Notes: a model not told the origin generated them from the sequence alone. A stretch of DNA of 33,782 nucleotides from Bradyrhizobium liaoningense (GCF_018130955.1 NZ_JAFCJM010000075.1:1-33782), one strand, 5' to 3'; positions 22,766-33,575 are shown, counted from the first letter of the stretch. Numbers and translations are program-made.

Positions 22766-24091
22766 CTACTGCCTCGGCGGCGGCACGAGGCCGAGCAGCC
22801 GCTGGCGGGCGCTCGCTTCCATCGGCGCGTTGCAGACCGGCCGATTGTAGAAGCCTGTGGAGCGACACACGTTGGGCGTCGGACCGCGGAGGTCGCCGGT
22901 CTGGCAAGCCTGACACATCCGGGACACCGCCGCCTCGAGCTGAAGCGAATAATCGAGCGCAGACGCCGCTGGCTCGAACGGCTGGAAGAGCTGGCCGGCC
23001 TTGATGTTCTGGAACCATGTGTCGACATGGGCCTTGACCTTCGCGGCATCGGAGAGATCGCTCAACTTGAAGCCGCTGCCGAGCAGCCCGATCGAGGCGC
23101 GCGGCGTGCGTGCCGCCCCGTGGCACGACAGGCAGGACGAACGAATGTTGTCGGCGGGCCCGTTGGCACGCCCCATGAAGCCCATGGTGGGGCGCTCGTC
23201 CCAGCCATAGGTCACGTCGCGCAGATCGGGATTGGTCCAGCCCTGACGGATCGTGCCGTCATAGACGCCGGGATCGTTGCCCCATTGCAGCGATACCGGC
23301 ACGAGATTGTCGAACAGGGTGTCGCCCTTCGGCGGGCCGCGCCAGACGAACGTTCCGAACACCCATCCGGTCTCCTGCGACCGGCTATCCTTCACCGAAA
23401 TGTCGACCTGGAGCAGACGCAGCGTCCGGATCGAGCGTGTGTCGGCAGGGTGACCCGTGGGCCCTGACCCGGTCGGCACAGGGTCGATGAAGGCGTCGTA
23501 TTCCGGTGCCCCCTGGAGATAGGTGACCTCGTCGGGCGAGGCATCGGTGAACAGGAATTTGACCGACGCCGTGTCGTTGGGAAACTTGATCGCGACCGGG
23601 AAGGACGGATTGCAGGGCTCGGCAAACACCTCACCGAACACGGCAGCTCCCGGCTTGTTGTAGAAGCCGACCGCCCAGACCTGATACTTGTCGCCGCTGG
23701 TCTTGGACAGATCCTTGGCGTCGGGGCTGCGTTCCTTGGTCAATCCCATCAACGGCTCGCGCCCGGAATTTCCATAGTCGAGCCATTGCGAGATGTACCA
23801 CTCCTCCTGGCCGGTACCGACGAGCTTGCGATCCACGATTTTGAAGGATGTCTTTGCGGTGCCGAGCACCGCGTTCATGTAGTCGGCCGGCGCCTCGCGA
23901 AATTTGATGGATTCCCAGGGCTGCTGAGCAGAAGGGTTGGGCCGCATCGACGGATAGTCGGTTCGCCACTTGGCCACGGCGACCGCACCATTCGCCTTCA
24001 TCGTGCTCGCGGAAAAGCTCTGACACTCATCGGCCCGGCACGACGAACCCGCGATCATGGCCAGAATGACGACACCCCCTGCCGCTCTCAT
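22766..24091 (-). CDS. Exported c-type cytochrome-like protein, family not named
   Basis: 441 residues. A signal peptide (MRAAGGVVILAMIAGSSCRA) directs export. One c-type haem site, CLSCHGAA, lies at 320-327 (Cys320, Cys323, His324). The first 300 residues form a large non-haem domain (YISQWLDYGNSGREPLMGLT; FGTFVWRGPPKGDTLF) that I cannot assign. A second Cys cluster (MCQACQTGDLRGPTPNVC) near residue 400 lacks the His of a haem site. A single periplasmic electron carrier fused to a binding or enzyme domain is likely. AAGGAGG precedes the ATG at 24091. It is divergent from the Tat-exported lactonase gene, with a CRP-like box between. Confidence 0.78.
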   Translation of the reverse strand: MRAAGGVVILAMIAGSSCRADECQSFSASTMKANGAVAVAKWRTDYPSMRPNPSAQQPWESIKFREAPADYMNAVLGTAKTSFKIVDRKLVGTGQEEWYISQWLDYGNSGREPLMGLTKERSPDAKDLSKTSGDKYQVWAVGFYNKPGAAVFGEVFAEPCNPSFPVAIKFPNDTASVKFLFTDASPDEVTYLQGAPEYDAFIDPVPTGSGPTGHPADTRSIRTLRLLQVDISVKDSRSQETGWVFGTFVWRGPPKGDTLFDNLVPVSLQWGNDPGVYDGTIRQGWTNPDLRDVTYGWDERPTMGFMGRANGPADNIRSSCLSCHGAARTPRASIGLLGSGFKLSDLSDAAKVKAHVDTWFQNIKAGQLFQPFEPAASALDYSLQLEAAVSRMCQACQTGDLRGPTPNVCRSTGFYNRPVCNAPMEASARQRLLGLVPPPRQ

Positions 24092-24431
24092 GACGGCCTC
24101 CTTGCGCCTGCTCGGTGGACCCTGTCGACCCAGAACTAGGCGCAATGCGACATCAGGTGTGTTAATTACTTCACACAACCTGAGGAAATGGACGGTCAAA
24201 TCGCCGCATGTCGATAGCGCTGCAAACACGCGGCCGTCCGCCGCGCACTTTGGTAACATGATGGCTCGCGCGTGACAAATTGAATTCAGCGCATCGTCTC
24301 GCATTGCACACCTCAACACCTCAATCGAGGCAGGGACGACACGCGGCGCTCGCAACCGGGCGCGGACCGGACTAACCTTGGATTGCTCGGCCGGATCAAC
24401 TGGCCAGCAGTCCAAGAACCGGGAGGAAGCG
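24092..24431. promoter_or_regulatory. Divergent intergenic region with a CRP-like box
   Basis: Contains TGTTA-N6-TCACA (24160-24175), nine of ten half-site bases of the CRP consensus TGTGA-N6-TCACA, inside a larger imperfect inverted repeat (24153-24183). It lies 69 bases upstream of the cytochrome-like gene and 257 upstream of the lactonase gene, so it could control either. No gene is seen in the region. Confidence 0.4.
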
Positions 24432-25655
24432 ATGACGCCGCAAGAAGAATGCGATCGAGATCCTACGCTTTCACGACGACGACTTGTCCAGGGGCTCGCG
24501 GTCTGCGCTGGCGCCACTGTGGCAGCAGCCAGCGGAGCGCTGGCGCAAAACGGGCCCGTCGCACCGCCGACGACGATCACGACACCGCCGCGCGATTTCG
24601 GGCCGAACGGCGCGCCGACGACCTATTTCTGGGACCCCGATATCATCGCGGTCGACCCCTCCTTCGAGGATCTGGCGCAGCCCAACACTGCGATCAAGCG
24701 TCTGTATACAGGCGTGTTGTGGGCCGAAGGTCCGGCCTGGAGCGCGCAGGGCCGCTATCTCCTGTGGAGCGATATTCCCAACAACAGGCAGATGCGCTGG
24801 ACCGAGGATGACGGCCGCGTCAGCGTGTTCCGTACGCCCTCCAACAACTCCAACGGCAACTCGTTCGACTTCCAGGGACGCCAGCTCTCCTGCGAGCACC
24901 TGACCCGTCGAGTCACCCGCTACGAGCACGACGGCACCGCGACGGTGCTGGCCGACTCCTACAACGGCAAGAAGCTGAACTCGCCCAACGACGTCGTCGC
25001 ACATCCCGACGGCAGCTATTGGTTCACCGATCCGCCCTATGGCGGCCAGCTCTATGAGGGCGAGCCCGACGTCGCGGGCGGACCGAGCAATGCGGGCGGC
25101 AAGCTCAACCCGAAGATCGGACAACCGGCCGGCTTCGTGCCGGGCAAGCGCGAGCTGCCGACCAATTGCTATCGCATCGATCCGTCCGGCCGGATCGACC
25201 TCGTAGTCACCGAGGATCAGGTGCCGGATCCCAACGGCCTCTGCTTCTCGCCCGACTTCAAGAAGCTCTACATCGCAAGCACCGGCAAGGGACCTGGCGA
25301 CACCGGCGCCGGCGGCAAAGGCGAGATCTTCGTGTTCGACGTCGGCACCGACAACAAGCTGTCGAACCTCAAGAAGTTCAGCGATTGCATGGTGGACGGC
25401 GTGAAGTGCGGACCGGACGGTTTGCGCTGCGACGTCCAGGGCAATCTATGGGCCTCCAGCAATGCCGGCCGCGCCGTCGGCTACAGCGGCGTGACGGTGT
25501 GGACGCCCGAAGGCAAGCTGATCGGCCGCATCCGCCTGCCCGAAGTCTGCGGCAACGTCTGCTTCGGCGGGCCGAAGCGGAACCGCCTGTTCATGGCCGC
25601 GAGCCAATCGCTCTACGCCGTGTACACCGCGACACAGGGCGCAGGGCCGGGCTGA
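24432..25655 (+). CDS. Tat-exported SMP-30/gluconolactonase-family protein
   Basis: 407 residues. A twin-arginine signal (SRRRLVQGLAV, Arg15-Arg17; cleavage near ALAQ at 36-39) indicates folded export to the periplasm. The mature part is a six-bladed propeller of the SMP-30/gluconolactonase family: metal-ligand Glu in VLWAEGPAWSAQGRYLLWSD, NSPNDVVAHPDGSYWFTDPP and KCGPDGLRCDVQGNLWASS. Such enzymes hydrolyse sugar lactones with a divalent metal. About 60 residues between the signal and the first blade are extra to the usual family. GGGAGG precedes the ATG. A second, shorter lactonase gene follows, and a sugar ABC importer converges, so lactone use is inferred. Confidence 0.92.
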   Translation: MTPQEECDRDPTLSRRRLVQGLAVCAGATVAAASGALAQNGPVAPPTTITTPPRDFGPNGAPTTYFWDPDIIAVDPSFEDLAQPNTAIKRLYTGVLWAEGPAWSAQGRYLLWSDIPNNRQMRWTEDDGRVSVFRTPSNNSNGNSFDFQGRQLSCEHLTRRVTRYEHDGTATVLADSYNGKKLNSPNDVVAHPDGSYWFTDPPYGGQLYEGEPDVAGGPSNAGGKLNPKIGQPAGFVPGKRELPTNCYRIDPSGRIDLVVTEDQVPDPNGLCFSPDFKKLYIASTGKGPGDTGAGGKGEIFVFDVGTDNKLSNLKKFSDCMVDGVKCGPDGLRCDVQGNLWASSNAGRAVGYSGVTVWTPEGKLIGRIRLPEVCGNVCFGGPKRNRLFMAASQSLYAVYTATQGAGPG

Positions 25656-25803
25656 ACGACAAACGCGAAGGCGGCGTCGGCACACACGTCGACGCCGTAT
25701 CGCAGTCTTGCAAAGCCGGTCTTGCAAATTCGGTCGGGTTGATGAGAGTGACAGGCGCAAGCGCTCAGGCATCTCAGAACCTGGGATTGCTCAAGGAGGA
25801 CGG

Positions 25804-26703
25804 ATGCTCCCGTACGTCACCCACGATCCGCGCTTCGAGCGGCTAGTCATCGGCCACGTCAATCTCGAAAAGCTTGCCACGGGCTGCCGCTGGGCCGAAG
25901 GCCCGGCCTATTTCCCGGCTGGCCGCTATCTCGTCTGGTCCGACATTCCGAATGACCGGATGATGCGCTTCGACGAGACGGACGGATCGGTATCGGTGTT
26001 CCGCTCGCCGAGCTTCAATTCCAATGGCAATACGGTCGATCGTCTGGGACGGCTGATCAGTTGCGAGCATTTCATGCGGCGCGTCACCCGGACCGAGCAC
26101 GACGGCTCGATCACCGTACTCGCAAATCAGTTCGAAGGCCGTCGGCTGAATTCGCCCAATGACGTCGTGGTCAAGTCCGACGGCTCGATCTGGTTCTCCG
26201 ACCCGACATACGGAATCGATAGCGATTACGAAGGGCAGCAAAGCCCCTCCGAGATCGGGGCCTCCAACGTCTACCGGATCGACGGCAGCACGGGAAAAAT
26301 CACGCGCGTCGTGTCCGACCGGGTACAGCCCAATGGATTGGCCTTCTCGCCCGACGAGACGCGGCTCTACGTCGCCGACACGGGCGCGACGCATGTGCGC
26401 GGACTGCCCGCGACCATCTGGGCCTATGAGACGACGGGGCAAGGTACGGGAGATGCCCGGCTGTTCGCCACCTGCGCCGAAGGCCTGTACGACGGGTTCC
26501 GGTGCGACATCCACGGCAACATCTGGACGTCCGCGGGCCGCAATGTGTTCTGCTACGCGCCGGACGGTACGCATCTCGGCACCATCCCGATCGGTGAGAT
26601 CGTCGCCAACGTGTGCTTCGGCGGCCCGCGCCGCAACCGGCTCTACATCTGCGGTCAGACCTCGCTCTACTCGATCTATCTCAACACGCGGGCGGCGGTC
26701 TGA
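25804..26703 (+). CDS. Cytoplasmic SMP-30/gluconolactonase-family protein
   Basis: 299 residues, the usual family length, with no signal peptide. Motifs match the neighbour gene: CRWAEGPAYFPAGRYLVWSD (metal-ligand Glu), NSPNDVVVKSDGSIWFSDPT, QPNGLAFSPDETRLYVADTG and GLYDGFRCDIHGNIWTS. The two are clearly paralogues, one exported and one cytosolic. AAGGAGG precedes the ATG at 25804; the longer frame from 25708 lacks support. It follows the first by 148 bases and probably belongs to the same transcript. The gene ends 14 bases from the convergent end of the ABC operon. The lactone is not known. Confidence 0.93.
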   Translation: MLPYVTHDPRFERLVIGHVNLEKLATGCRWAEGPAYFPAGRYLVWSDIPNDRMMRFDETDGSVSVFRSPSFNSNGNTVDRLGRLISCEHFMRRVTRTEHDGSITVLANQFEGRRLNSPNDVVVKSDGSIWFSDPTYGIDSDYEGQQSPSEIGASNVYRIDGSTGKITRVVSDRVQPNGLAFSPDETRLYVADTGATHVRGLPATIWAYETTGQGTGDARLFATCAEGLYDGFRCDIHGNIWTSAGRNVFCYAPDGTHLGTIPIGEIVANVCFGGPRRNRLYICGQTSLYSIYLNTRAAV

Positions 26704-26717
26704 GGGACGGCCTGAGG

Positions 26718-27677
26718 CTAGCTTACGACGCGTTCGCCGCGTCCATACACGAGCAGCATCAGAATGATGACGAGGCCGTAGATCACCTGCCGGCCGGCCT
26801 CGGGCATCTCCATGATCGACAGGACGCTGTTGAGCAGCACGATCAGCACGACGCCGATCAGGGTACCTAGATAGCAGCCACGGCCCCCCAGGATATTGGT
26901 GCCGCCGATCACGACCGCGGCGATCGCCGGCAACAGATACGCATCGCCCATTCCCTGATAGGCTTTTGTGGAATAGCCGGCCAGCAGCACACCGGCGAGC
27001 GCGGCCGCACCGCCGCAGATGACGAAGCAGATCACTGTGACACGGCGGGTGTCGACGCCGGCGAGATAGGCGGCAGCCTCCTTGTTGCCGATGGCATAGA
27101 TGTAACGACCGAGCGCGGTGCGCTGGAGCATAGCTACGACCAGCACCGAGACTGCGGCCCAGACGAACAAGGCGTGGGGAATGCCCAGCGTGCGGTCGGC
27201 GGCGAGCGTTCGCATCAGATCGGTCGCCGCCGTCTGCGGCGCGTAGCCGCCGGTATGGGCGACCATCAGGCCGCGCATCACCGCGTTGACGCCCAGTGTG
27301 AAGATCATCGAGGGCACGCGCAGATAGGCCACCCCGACGCCGTTGACGAGGCCGACCAGAAGACCGATCCCGAGCCCGACGGGAATTGCGAACGGCCCCC
27401 CGATCGAGGTCGCCATCATGGCAGCGGCAGCGAGTGTCCAGGGCACCGACAGATCGATCTGGCCGATCAAGATCACGATCATCATGCCGGCCGCCACGAT
27501 GCCCAGGAAAGCGCCGATCTGGAGCTGCTGCAGCAGATAGGTGGGCGACAGCAGCGGAGCGCTGCCGAAGCGGGCAACCGTATAGGCGGTCCCCGCCGCC
27601 AGGATGACGAGGATGAACAGCGCCGAAATCAGGATCGGGCGGTCGTCGCGCGACAGGCCGAGCGAGGCCGACGTCAT
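26718..27677 (-). CDS. Sugar ABC transporter permease (RbsC-like), second of two
   Basis: 319 residues with eight to ten hydrophobic segments. The BPD_transp_2 (branched-chain/ribose permease) family motifs are present: ILIGQIDLSVPWTLAAAAMM in the middle and GRGCYLGTLIGVVLIVLLNS near the end, with GGTNILGG as the conserved loop. It forms the inner-membrane channel with the permease upstream and is driven by the double ATPase. Its start ATG overlaps the stop of the first permease by 4 bases. It is the last gene of the operon and ends 14 bases from a convergent gene. Confidence 0.93.
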   Translation of the reverse strand: MTSASLGLSRDDRPILISALFILVILAAGTAYTVARFGSAPLLSPTYLLQQLQIGAFLGIVAAGMMIVILIGQIDLSVPWTLAAAAMMATSIGGPFAIPVGLGIGLLVGLVNGVGVAYLRVPSMIFTLGVNAVMRGLMVAHTGGYAPQTAATDLMRTLAADRTLGIPHALFVWAAVSVLVVAMLQRTALGRYIYAIGNKEAAAYLAGVDTRRVTVICFVICGGAAALAGVLLAGYSTKAYQGMGDAYLLPAIAAVVIGGTNILGGRGCYLGTLIGVVLIVLLNSVLSIMEMPEAGRQVIYGLVIILMLLVYGRGERVVS

Positions 27678-28778
27678 CGAAAGAGCTCCAACGTGTTCTT
27701 GACGCGCAGCACGCCGAGCGCCCCGATGCTGACCGCCGCCAGCAGGATGAGGCCCTCGAAGAGCGGCTGCAGCAAGGGTGCGATATCAAAGATGCGGAAG
27801 AAGAAGGAAATGACACGCAAGACCATCGCGCCGAAGATCGAGCCGATCGCGCTGCCGGTGCCACCGAGCAGCGATGTGCCGCCAATCACGACCGAGGCGA
27901 TCGAGTTGAGCGTATAGGCGCCGGCCTGCGGAATGTCGGCGTTGCCCGACGAGGTCTGGATTGCCAGGAATAGACCGCCGCAGCCGGCGAAGAAGCCGGC
28001 GAGCGTGAAGGCTGCTATCTTCGCCCGATCGATCGGAAGGCCCGACATGTAGGCCGCGCCTTCGGCTGATCCCACCGCATAGACAGCGCGGCCGAGAACG
28101 GAACGCCGGAACGGCACCCAGACCAAGAGCGCGATCAAGGCGAGCAGCACGAAAGGTACCGGGACCCACGCGACGGGCGCAAACCAGCCAGCAGCCCCGT
28201 CGTCGAAGATGTGCACGGTCGCGGCAAAGTCGCCGAGCGAATTTGTCAGCGCCCAGTTGAGATCCTCGTCGATCTTGCCGCCGGGCGTCGGACGGAGGAA
28301 CAGCGCGATGCCGATATAGACGGCGCCCGTCGCAAGCGTCGCGATGATCGGCTGGATCCGCCCATAGACGACGATGCATCCGTTGATGAAGCCGGCCGTC
28401 GTGCCGATCGCAAGGCACAGGACGATCCCGAGCAGGATGCCGTTGATCCCGCCTGGAAAGGTACCGAGGGCGAGATGCAGGCCAAAAATGTCGAGATGCA
28501 ACGGCGTGCCGCCAACCGCGCCCGTCAGCAGATAGCTCGCAAAGCAGCCCACCATCGTCATGACGGCACCGACCGAGAGATCGAGCCCCGACGCCAGCAC
28601 TGGCACGGTTTGGGCCATCGCGACCATCGCGAGCGCAAAGATCTCATTGCCGTTCTGCACCAAAACGGCGGAGGAGAAGCCCTTGGGATGGGCGAGGTTG
28701 TAGAGCACATAGAGGATGGAGAACAGCAGGACGACGGTGACGATGCCGACATTCTGGCGGACCTTGATAGCGACATCG

Positions 28779-28786
<8 letters not shown>
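27674..28786 (-). CDS. Sugar ABC transporter permease (RbsC-like), first of two
   Basis: 370 residues, a typical BPD_transp_2 permease with about ten membrane segments: VTVVLLFSILYVLYNLAHPK, VLASGLDLSVGAVMTMVGCF, GFINGCIVVYGRIQPIIATL (the conserved inner loop), then GGTSLLGGTGSAIGSIFGAM. Compared with its partner it has an extra periplasmic loop (about residues 170-210, RPTPGGKIDEDLNWALTNSL). Start is set at 28786 because ATG and the preceding TGA overlap by 8 bases (ATGCTTGA), typical of coupling; 28801 is an alternative. Two different permeases suggest a heterodimeric channel. Confidence 0.92.
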
Positions 28787-30320
<1,534 letters not shown>

Positions 30321-30339
30321 GGCCGTTCTCACACAGCGA

Positions 30340-30361
30340 CGGCCCGGCTGACGCCGGGCCG
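30340..30361. promoter_or_regulatory. Hairpin between binding-protein and ATPase genes
   Basis: CGGCCCGG, a 6-base loop and CCGGGCCG form a perfect 8-bp stem in the 64-base gap. Such stems commonly stabilise the binding-protein part of the mRNA and lower expression of the later genes, which fits the need for excess binding protein. There is no T-tract. Confidence 0.55.
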
Positions 30362-30384
30362 CAACCGAGACATATCGCGTATGG

Positions 30385-31515
30385 TCACTGAGTGTTCTTC
30401 TCGCTCTGCGCCATGATCTCCGGCGCCGTGAAATTCACGCCGCACGGCGTGAACTGGTTCGGCGCAAAGAAGTTCGCGTTGAGCTCTGGCCAGTAGTTTG
30501 TGCCCGGCTTGAGGTCCTTGTAGGTCGCGACCGGAATCGGGATCGAGATCAGCTGCGGCATGACGTTGCCTTGCAACGCCGAGATCGCGGCCTTGGTGGC
30601 GATGGCGACCAGGGCGGGCGACTGGCCATAGGACATGCCCTTCAACCCGTCCTTGGCATGATCGGCAATCTGCTTGCGGAATTCGTTCTCGCCCTCGCCC
30701 GACATCGGCACGAAGGGATGCTTGGCCGCCATCATCGCCTGCACAGTACCGTCGGAGCCGCCTTGCGTGAACACGCCGTCGAAACGGCCGTGAACAGCAA
30801 GCGCGTCCGCCGTCACCTTCTGCGAGGTGCCGGTGTCCCAATTGCCGACCACTTCGGTGATCTTGAAGTTATTGCCGGGCGCTTCCATGACCTCGCGGAA
30901 GCCGAGGTGGCGGTCTCGATCGACGGAGTTGCCGGGCAGTCCGCGGACCTCGAGGATGTCGCCGGACTTCTTGCCGCTCTCATCCATGATCCATTTCGCC
31001 GACATGCGGCCCATTTCCTTCTGGTCCTCGTTGACCATCATCACCTTGTCGGTATCGAGGACATTGTCGAAGGGGACGACCACAACATTGTTCTTGTCCG
31101 CGAGCCGGATGATGCGGTCGAAGCCGTCGGGAGCCACGGCGATGGTGACGATGGCGTCAAAGCCCTGATTGATGAAATCCTCCATCGCGCCGAGTTGCGC
31201 TGCAACATCGGTGCCGGTCGAAACCACCTTGAACTCCTTGATATTCTCCTTGATACCGGGCTGCTCGGCGAAGGCCTTTGCCGTCTTCACCATCTGGATG
31301 CGCCAGGTGTTACCGACGAAGCCGTTGACGAGCGCAATCTTGTAGGGGCCCGGCTTCTTGTCCCACTGGAAAAACTTGGTCGAACTCGACCAAGGCTTGA
31401 AGCATCCCGGATCGGCGCCCGGACCAGACACCACCTTGGGGCCTGCCAAAACAGTGACCGGGGATAGCAGGAGGCCGGCGCAAGCCAGCCCCGCAAGACG
31501 AAGCGTCCACTTCAT
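30385..31515 (-). CDS. Sugar ABC transporter substrate-binding protein
   Basis: 376 residues. Signal peptide MKWTLRLAGLACAGLLLSPV with cleavage after VLA. The mature protein is a type I periplasmic binding protein of the ribose/galactose type (Peripla_BP_4): KIALVNGFVGNTWRIQMVKT, GAMEDFINQGFDAIVTIAVA, FDGVFTQGGSDGTVQAMMAA. It delivers the sugar to the importer. It is longer than RbsB (about 290 residues) by an N-terminal segment with a Cys (GPGADPGCFKPW) and a C-terminal extension. AAGGAG lies before the ATG at 31515, which decides against the longer frame. First gene of the operon; a perfect inverted repeat (31738-31763) lies upstream. Confidence 0.94.
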   Translation of the reverse strand: MKWTLRLAGLACAGLLLSPVTVLAGPKVVSGPGADPGCFKPWSSSTKFFQWDKKPGPYKIALVNGFVGNTWRIQMVKTAKAFAEQPGIKENIKEFKVVSTGTDVAAQLGAMEDFINQGFDAIVTIAVAPDGFDRIIRLADKNNVVVVPFDNVLDTDKVMMVNEDQKEMGRMSAKWIMDESGKKSGDILEVRGLPGNSVDRDRHLGFREVMEAPGNNFKITEVVGNWDTGTSQKVTADALAVHGRFDGVFTQGGSDGTVQAMMAAKHPFVPMSGEGENEFRKQIADHAKDGLKGMSYGQSPALVAIATKAAISALQGNVMPQLISIPIPVATYKDLKPGTNYWPELNANFFAPNQFTPCGVNFTAPEIMAQSEKNTQ

Positions 31516-31949
31516 GTCCCATCTCCTTAGGGGTTTTGTGTTCCAACCCATGAGTGGCCCAACGGCCATGCCGGGAATTTGGCTTCCCGTGCAATTACGC
31601 GGCTAGGATGGCACGCAACCTTCGATGCGCACAAGCCGAAGGCCGACCGCAGACCCAGGCACGCTTCGCACATGCCGAGGGAGCCATCCCAATTGCGGAA
31701 ACCAGCAGGGTGCCGTGTCGGCCGCCGAAAAATGTACAGATGACAAATGGATGCTTGTCATCTCACTTGACCCGACGCAACTGCACAAGTCATCGCGGCA
31801 AATAGCAAGCCAACCTTCCGCGGCCTGCCCCGCAAGCGCGACGCCAAAAGAATGAGACTCAGGGAAAACTGCCGTCGACACCGGAGCTGGCCAACTCCTG
31901 TTCATCTACATGACGGAGGCGGCACCGCCGGCGCCGCACCGCCATCAGC
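31516..31949. other. Gene-free stretch between the importer and the LysE gene
   Basis: Holds the promoter region of the sugar operon, with the 9-bp inverted repeat at 31738-31763. The minus-strand frame 31603-31905 has no family resemblance and no good ribosome site, so no gene is called. Confidence 0.5.
31738..31763 (-). promoter_or_regulatory. Operator candidate of the sugar operon
   Basis: AGATGACAA-N8-TTGTCATCT is a perfect 9-bp inverted repeat, 223 bases upstream of the binding-protein ATG. TGACAA/TTGTCA half-sites are reminiscent of GntR-family (FadR-type) operators, which commonly control sugar-acid genes. The regulator is not in this window, so the family is inference. Confidence 0.5.
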
Positions 31950-32534
31950 TCAGGCCATGGTCAAGGATTGCACGCCGATCATTCCCGCCAGCACGACGAG
32001 CGCGAGCGCGCTGAGCCGATAGACCAGCAGCGGGCGCCCGGCGCCCTGCAATCCGCGGCCGAGTGCAGCGCCGAATGCGATCCAGGCAGATCCGATCGCA
32101 ACGATCTGGACCGCCAGCAGCCCAAGCCAGGGCAGCAGGTCGAAAGCTTCGACCTGCAGCGGCAGCAGCGTGAAGGCAAAGATCACCGCCTTGGGATTGA
32201 GCAAGGTGGTGATCAGCACACGGCGAAATGACACCGGCGCGCGACCGGCGATCTCATGCCCGCCGTGCCGCCACAACATGCCGGCGAGGTAGATCAGGTA
32301 AGCGGACACGACGATCCGAAGTACGATCCCCGCGACGGGCACGGCATGCATGAAAGGTCCCAAGACCGACCGCAGCAGCATGATCGACAGCAAATATCCG
32401 CCAAGCTCGGCCGCCAAAAGCGGCAGCGAGCAGGCGACGCCGATTCCGGCACCTGAGGTGGCCAGCAGCGTATTGGTCGGACCGGGGATTGCCAGCAGCG
32501 AAGCCGTGGCGAGAATGAAGGGCAGAACGTCCAT
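31950..32534 (-). CDS. LysE/RhtB-family amino-acid exporter
   Basis: 194 residues, five or six hydrophobic segments in the LysE/RhtB layout: ATASLLAIPGPTNTLLATSG near the start (the GPTN motif is diagnostic of LysE-type translocators), AELGGYLLSIMLLRSVLG, AYLIYLAGMLWR and RRVLITTLLNPKAVIFAFTL (the conserved LNPKA motif, about 112-118). It exports an amino acid or small metabolite across the inner membrane. The substrate cannot be told. The length is at the short end of the family. The start at 32534 gives a standard N-terminus. Confidence 0.9.
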   Translation of the reverse strand: MDVLPFILATASLLAIPGPTNTLLATSGAGIGVACSLPLLAAELGGYLLSIMLLRSVLGPFMHAVPVAGIVLRIVVSAYLIYLAGMLWRHGGHEIAGRAPVSFRRVLITTLLNPKAVIFAFTLLPLQVEAFDLLPWLGLLAVQIVAIGSAWIAFGAALGRGLQGAGRPLLVYRLSALALVVLAGMIGVQSLTMA

Positions 32535-32597
32535 TGCAGCTTCATAGCCGGACTGGCGACCAGGACCTTGATCTCGATCATGTTCCGCAGGCCACGC

Positions 32598-33532
32598 TCA
32601 CCTTTGCGAGCCTGCCACCGTCCGCGCCGCAAGCGCAGCCATCAGGGATTTGTGCAGGCGATCGTCGGGGGCAAAATTGTCCGCGAGCATGCGGATCACT
32701 TCCGCGAAACGGCCGCGAAGGTGGCCGCCCGCTCGGCGTCGCCGATAGCAGCGAAGACCTCGGCGGCACTGTCGTAGACACGCCAGGCCGCGAGTGGAAG
32801 ATCTTCCTTGTCGACGATCGAGAAGCCGTTCGTGAGGTGCGACAGCGCCTCGTCCCGATCGCCCGCAGCGGTCGCGATCCGAGCCCGCAGGCCGTCGGCC
32901 TGGGCAAGATGGTTGAGGTCGGGTGCGCGCCCCACATAGGCGTAGAGCTCGTCGGCTGCCCGCCGCGCCAGCGCGATGTCGCCGGTGTTGAGACCGTGCT
33001 CGCCCAGACAATGATGAAGCTGCGCGTAGATCGTGTAGTCCAGCATGATGGCATCGGATTCGAGCCGGCGCTGCACGCTGTCGAACTGGCTCTTGGCGCG
33101 TTGCGGCTCGTTCATGCCGACAAAGGCCTTGGCGAGAACAGCGCGCTGATAGAAGAAGGCGAAGGGATTTTCCGCAAGCACGGCTTCATCGACGCCTTCG
33201 CAGAGGTCGCGCGCGCCTTCAAAATCCATCGCCTCGACGTGCAGCCAGGCGAGCGCGAGCCGGCACAGCGCCATGGCCGGCGGAATGGCGTTCTTTTCCG
33301 CCAGCGCCAGCGCCGCGACGGTCTCCCGCTGCAGCCGACGCCACTGGCCGAGATGGATCAGGGCGGTCGATTCCATCGAGTTGAGCAACACGAAGACGTA
33401 GACGTCGCCAACCTCCTGCGCGAGCTGCTTGCCGTCGGTTCCGGTGCGCCGGCATTCCTCGTAGCGGGCGCGCAGGCATTCGAGGATGCCTTCGATGCCG
33501 CTGGCTTCGCGGAGCGCGAAGCCGGGTGAGGG
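32598..33532 (-). pseudogene. TPR-like gene remnant, 5'-truncated and 3'-frameshifted
   Basis: The residual protein has tandem helical pairs of TPR type: TALIHLGQWRRLQRETVAAL, MALCRLALAWLHVEAMDFEG, ARRAADELYAYVGRAPDLNH and AGDRDEALSHLTNGFSIVDK. It resembles the C-terminal part of large rhizobial ATPase or cyclase-like regulators, but the N-terminus is missing: upstream of about 33532 the sequence is repeat-type DNA (33519-33625). Near 32711 one missing C breaks the end; restoring it links ERAATFAA to RFAEVIRMLADNFAPDDRLH and a stop at 32598. As it stands, the frame stops at 32696. Identity of the full-length gene is uncertain. Confidence 0.65.
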
Positions 33533-33575
33533 TCCTTCTCCGCGAACTCTTCTGTCCATTTGAATGCGCGGAAAG

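Noticed and set aside
25843..27885. 680-codon minus-strand frame opposite the second lactonase and over the permeases
   Set aside because: Mirror and shifted frame of three well-supported genes; no domain visible.
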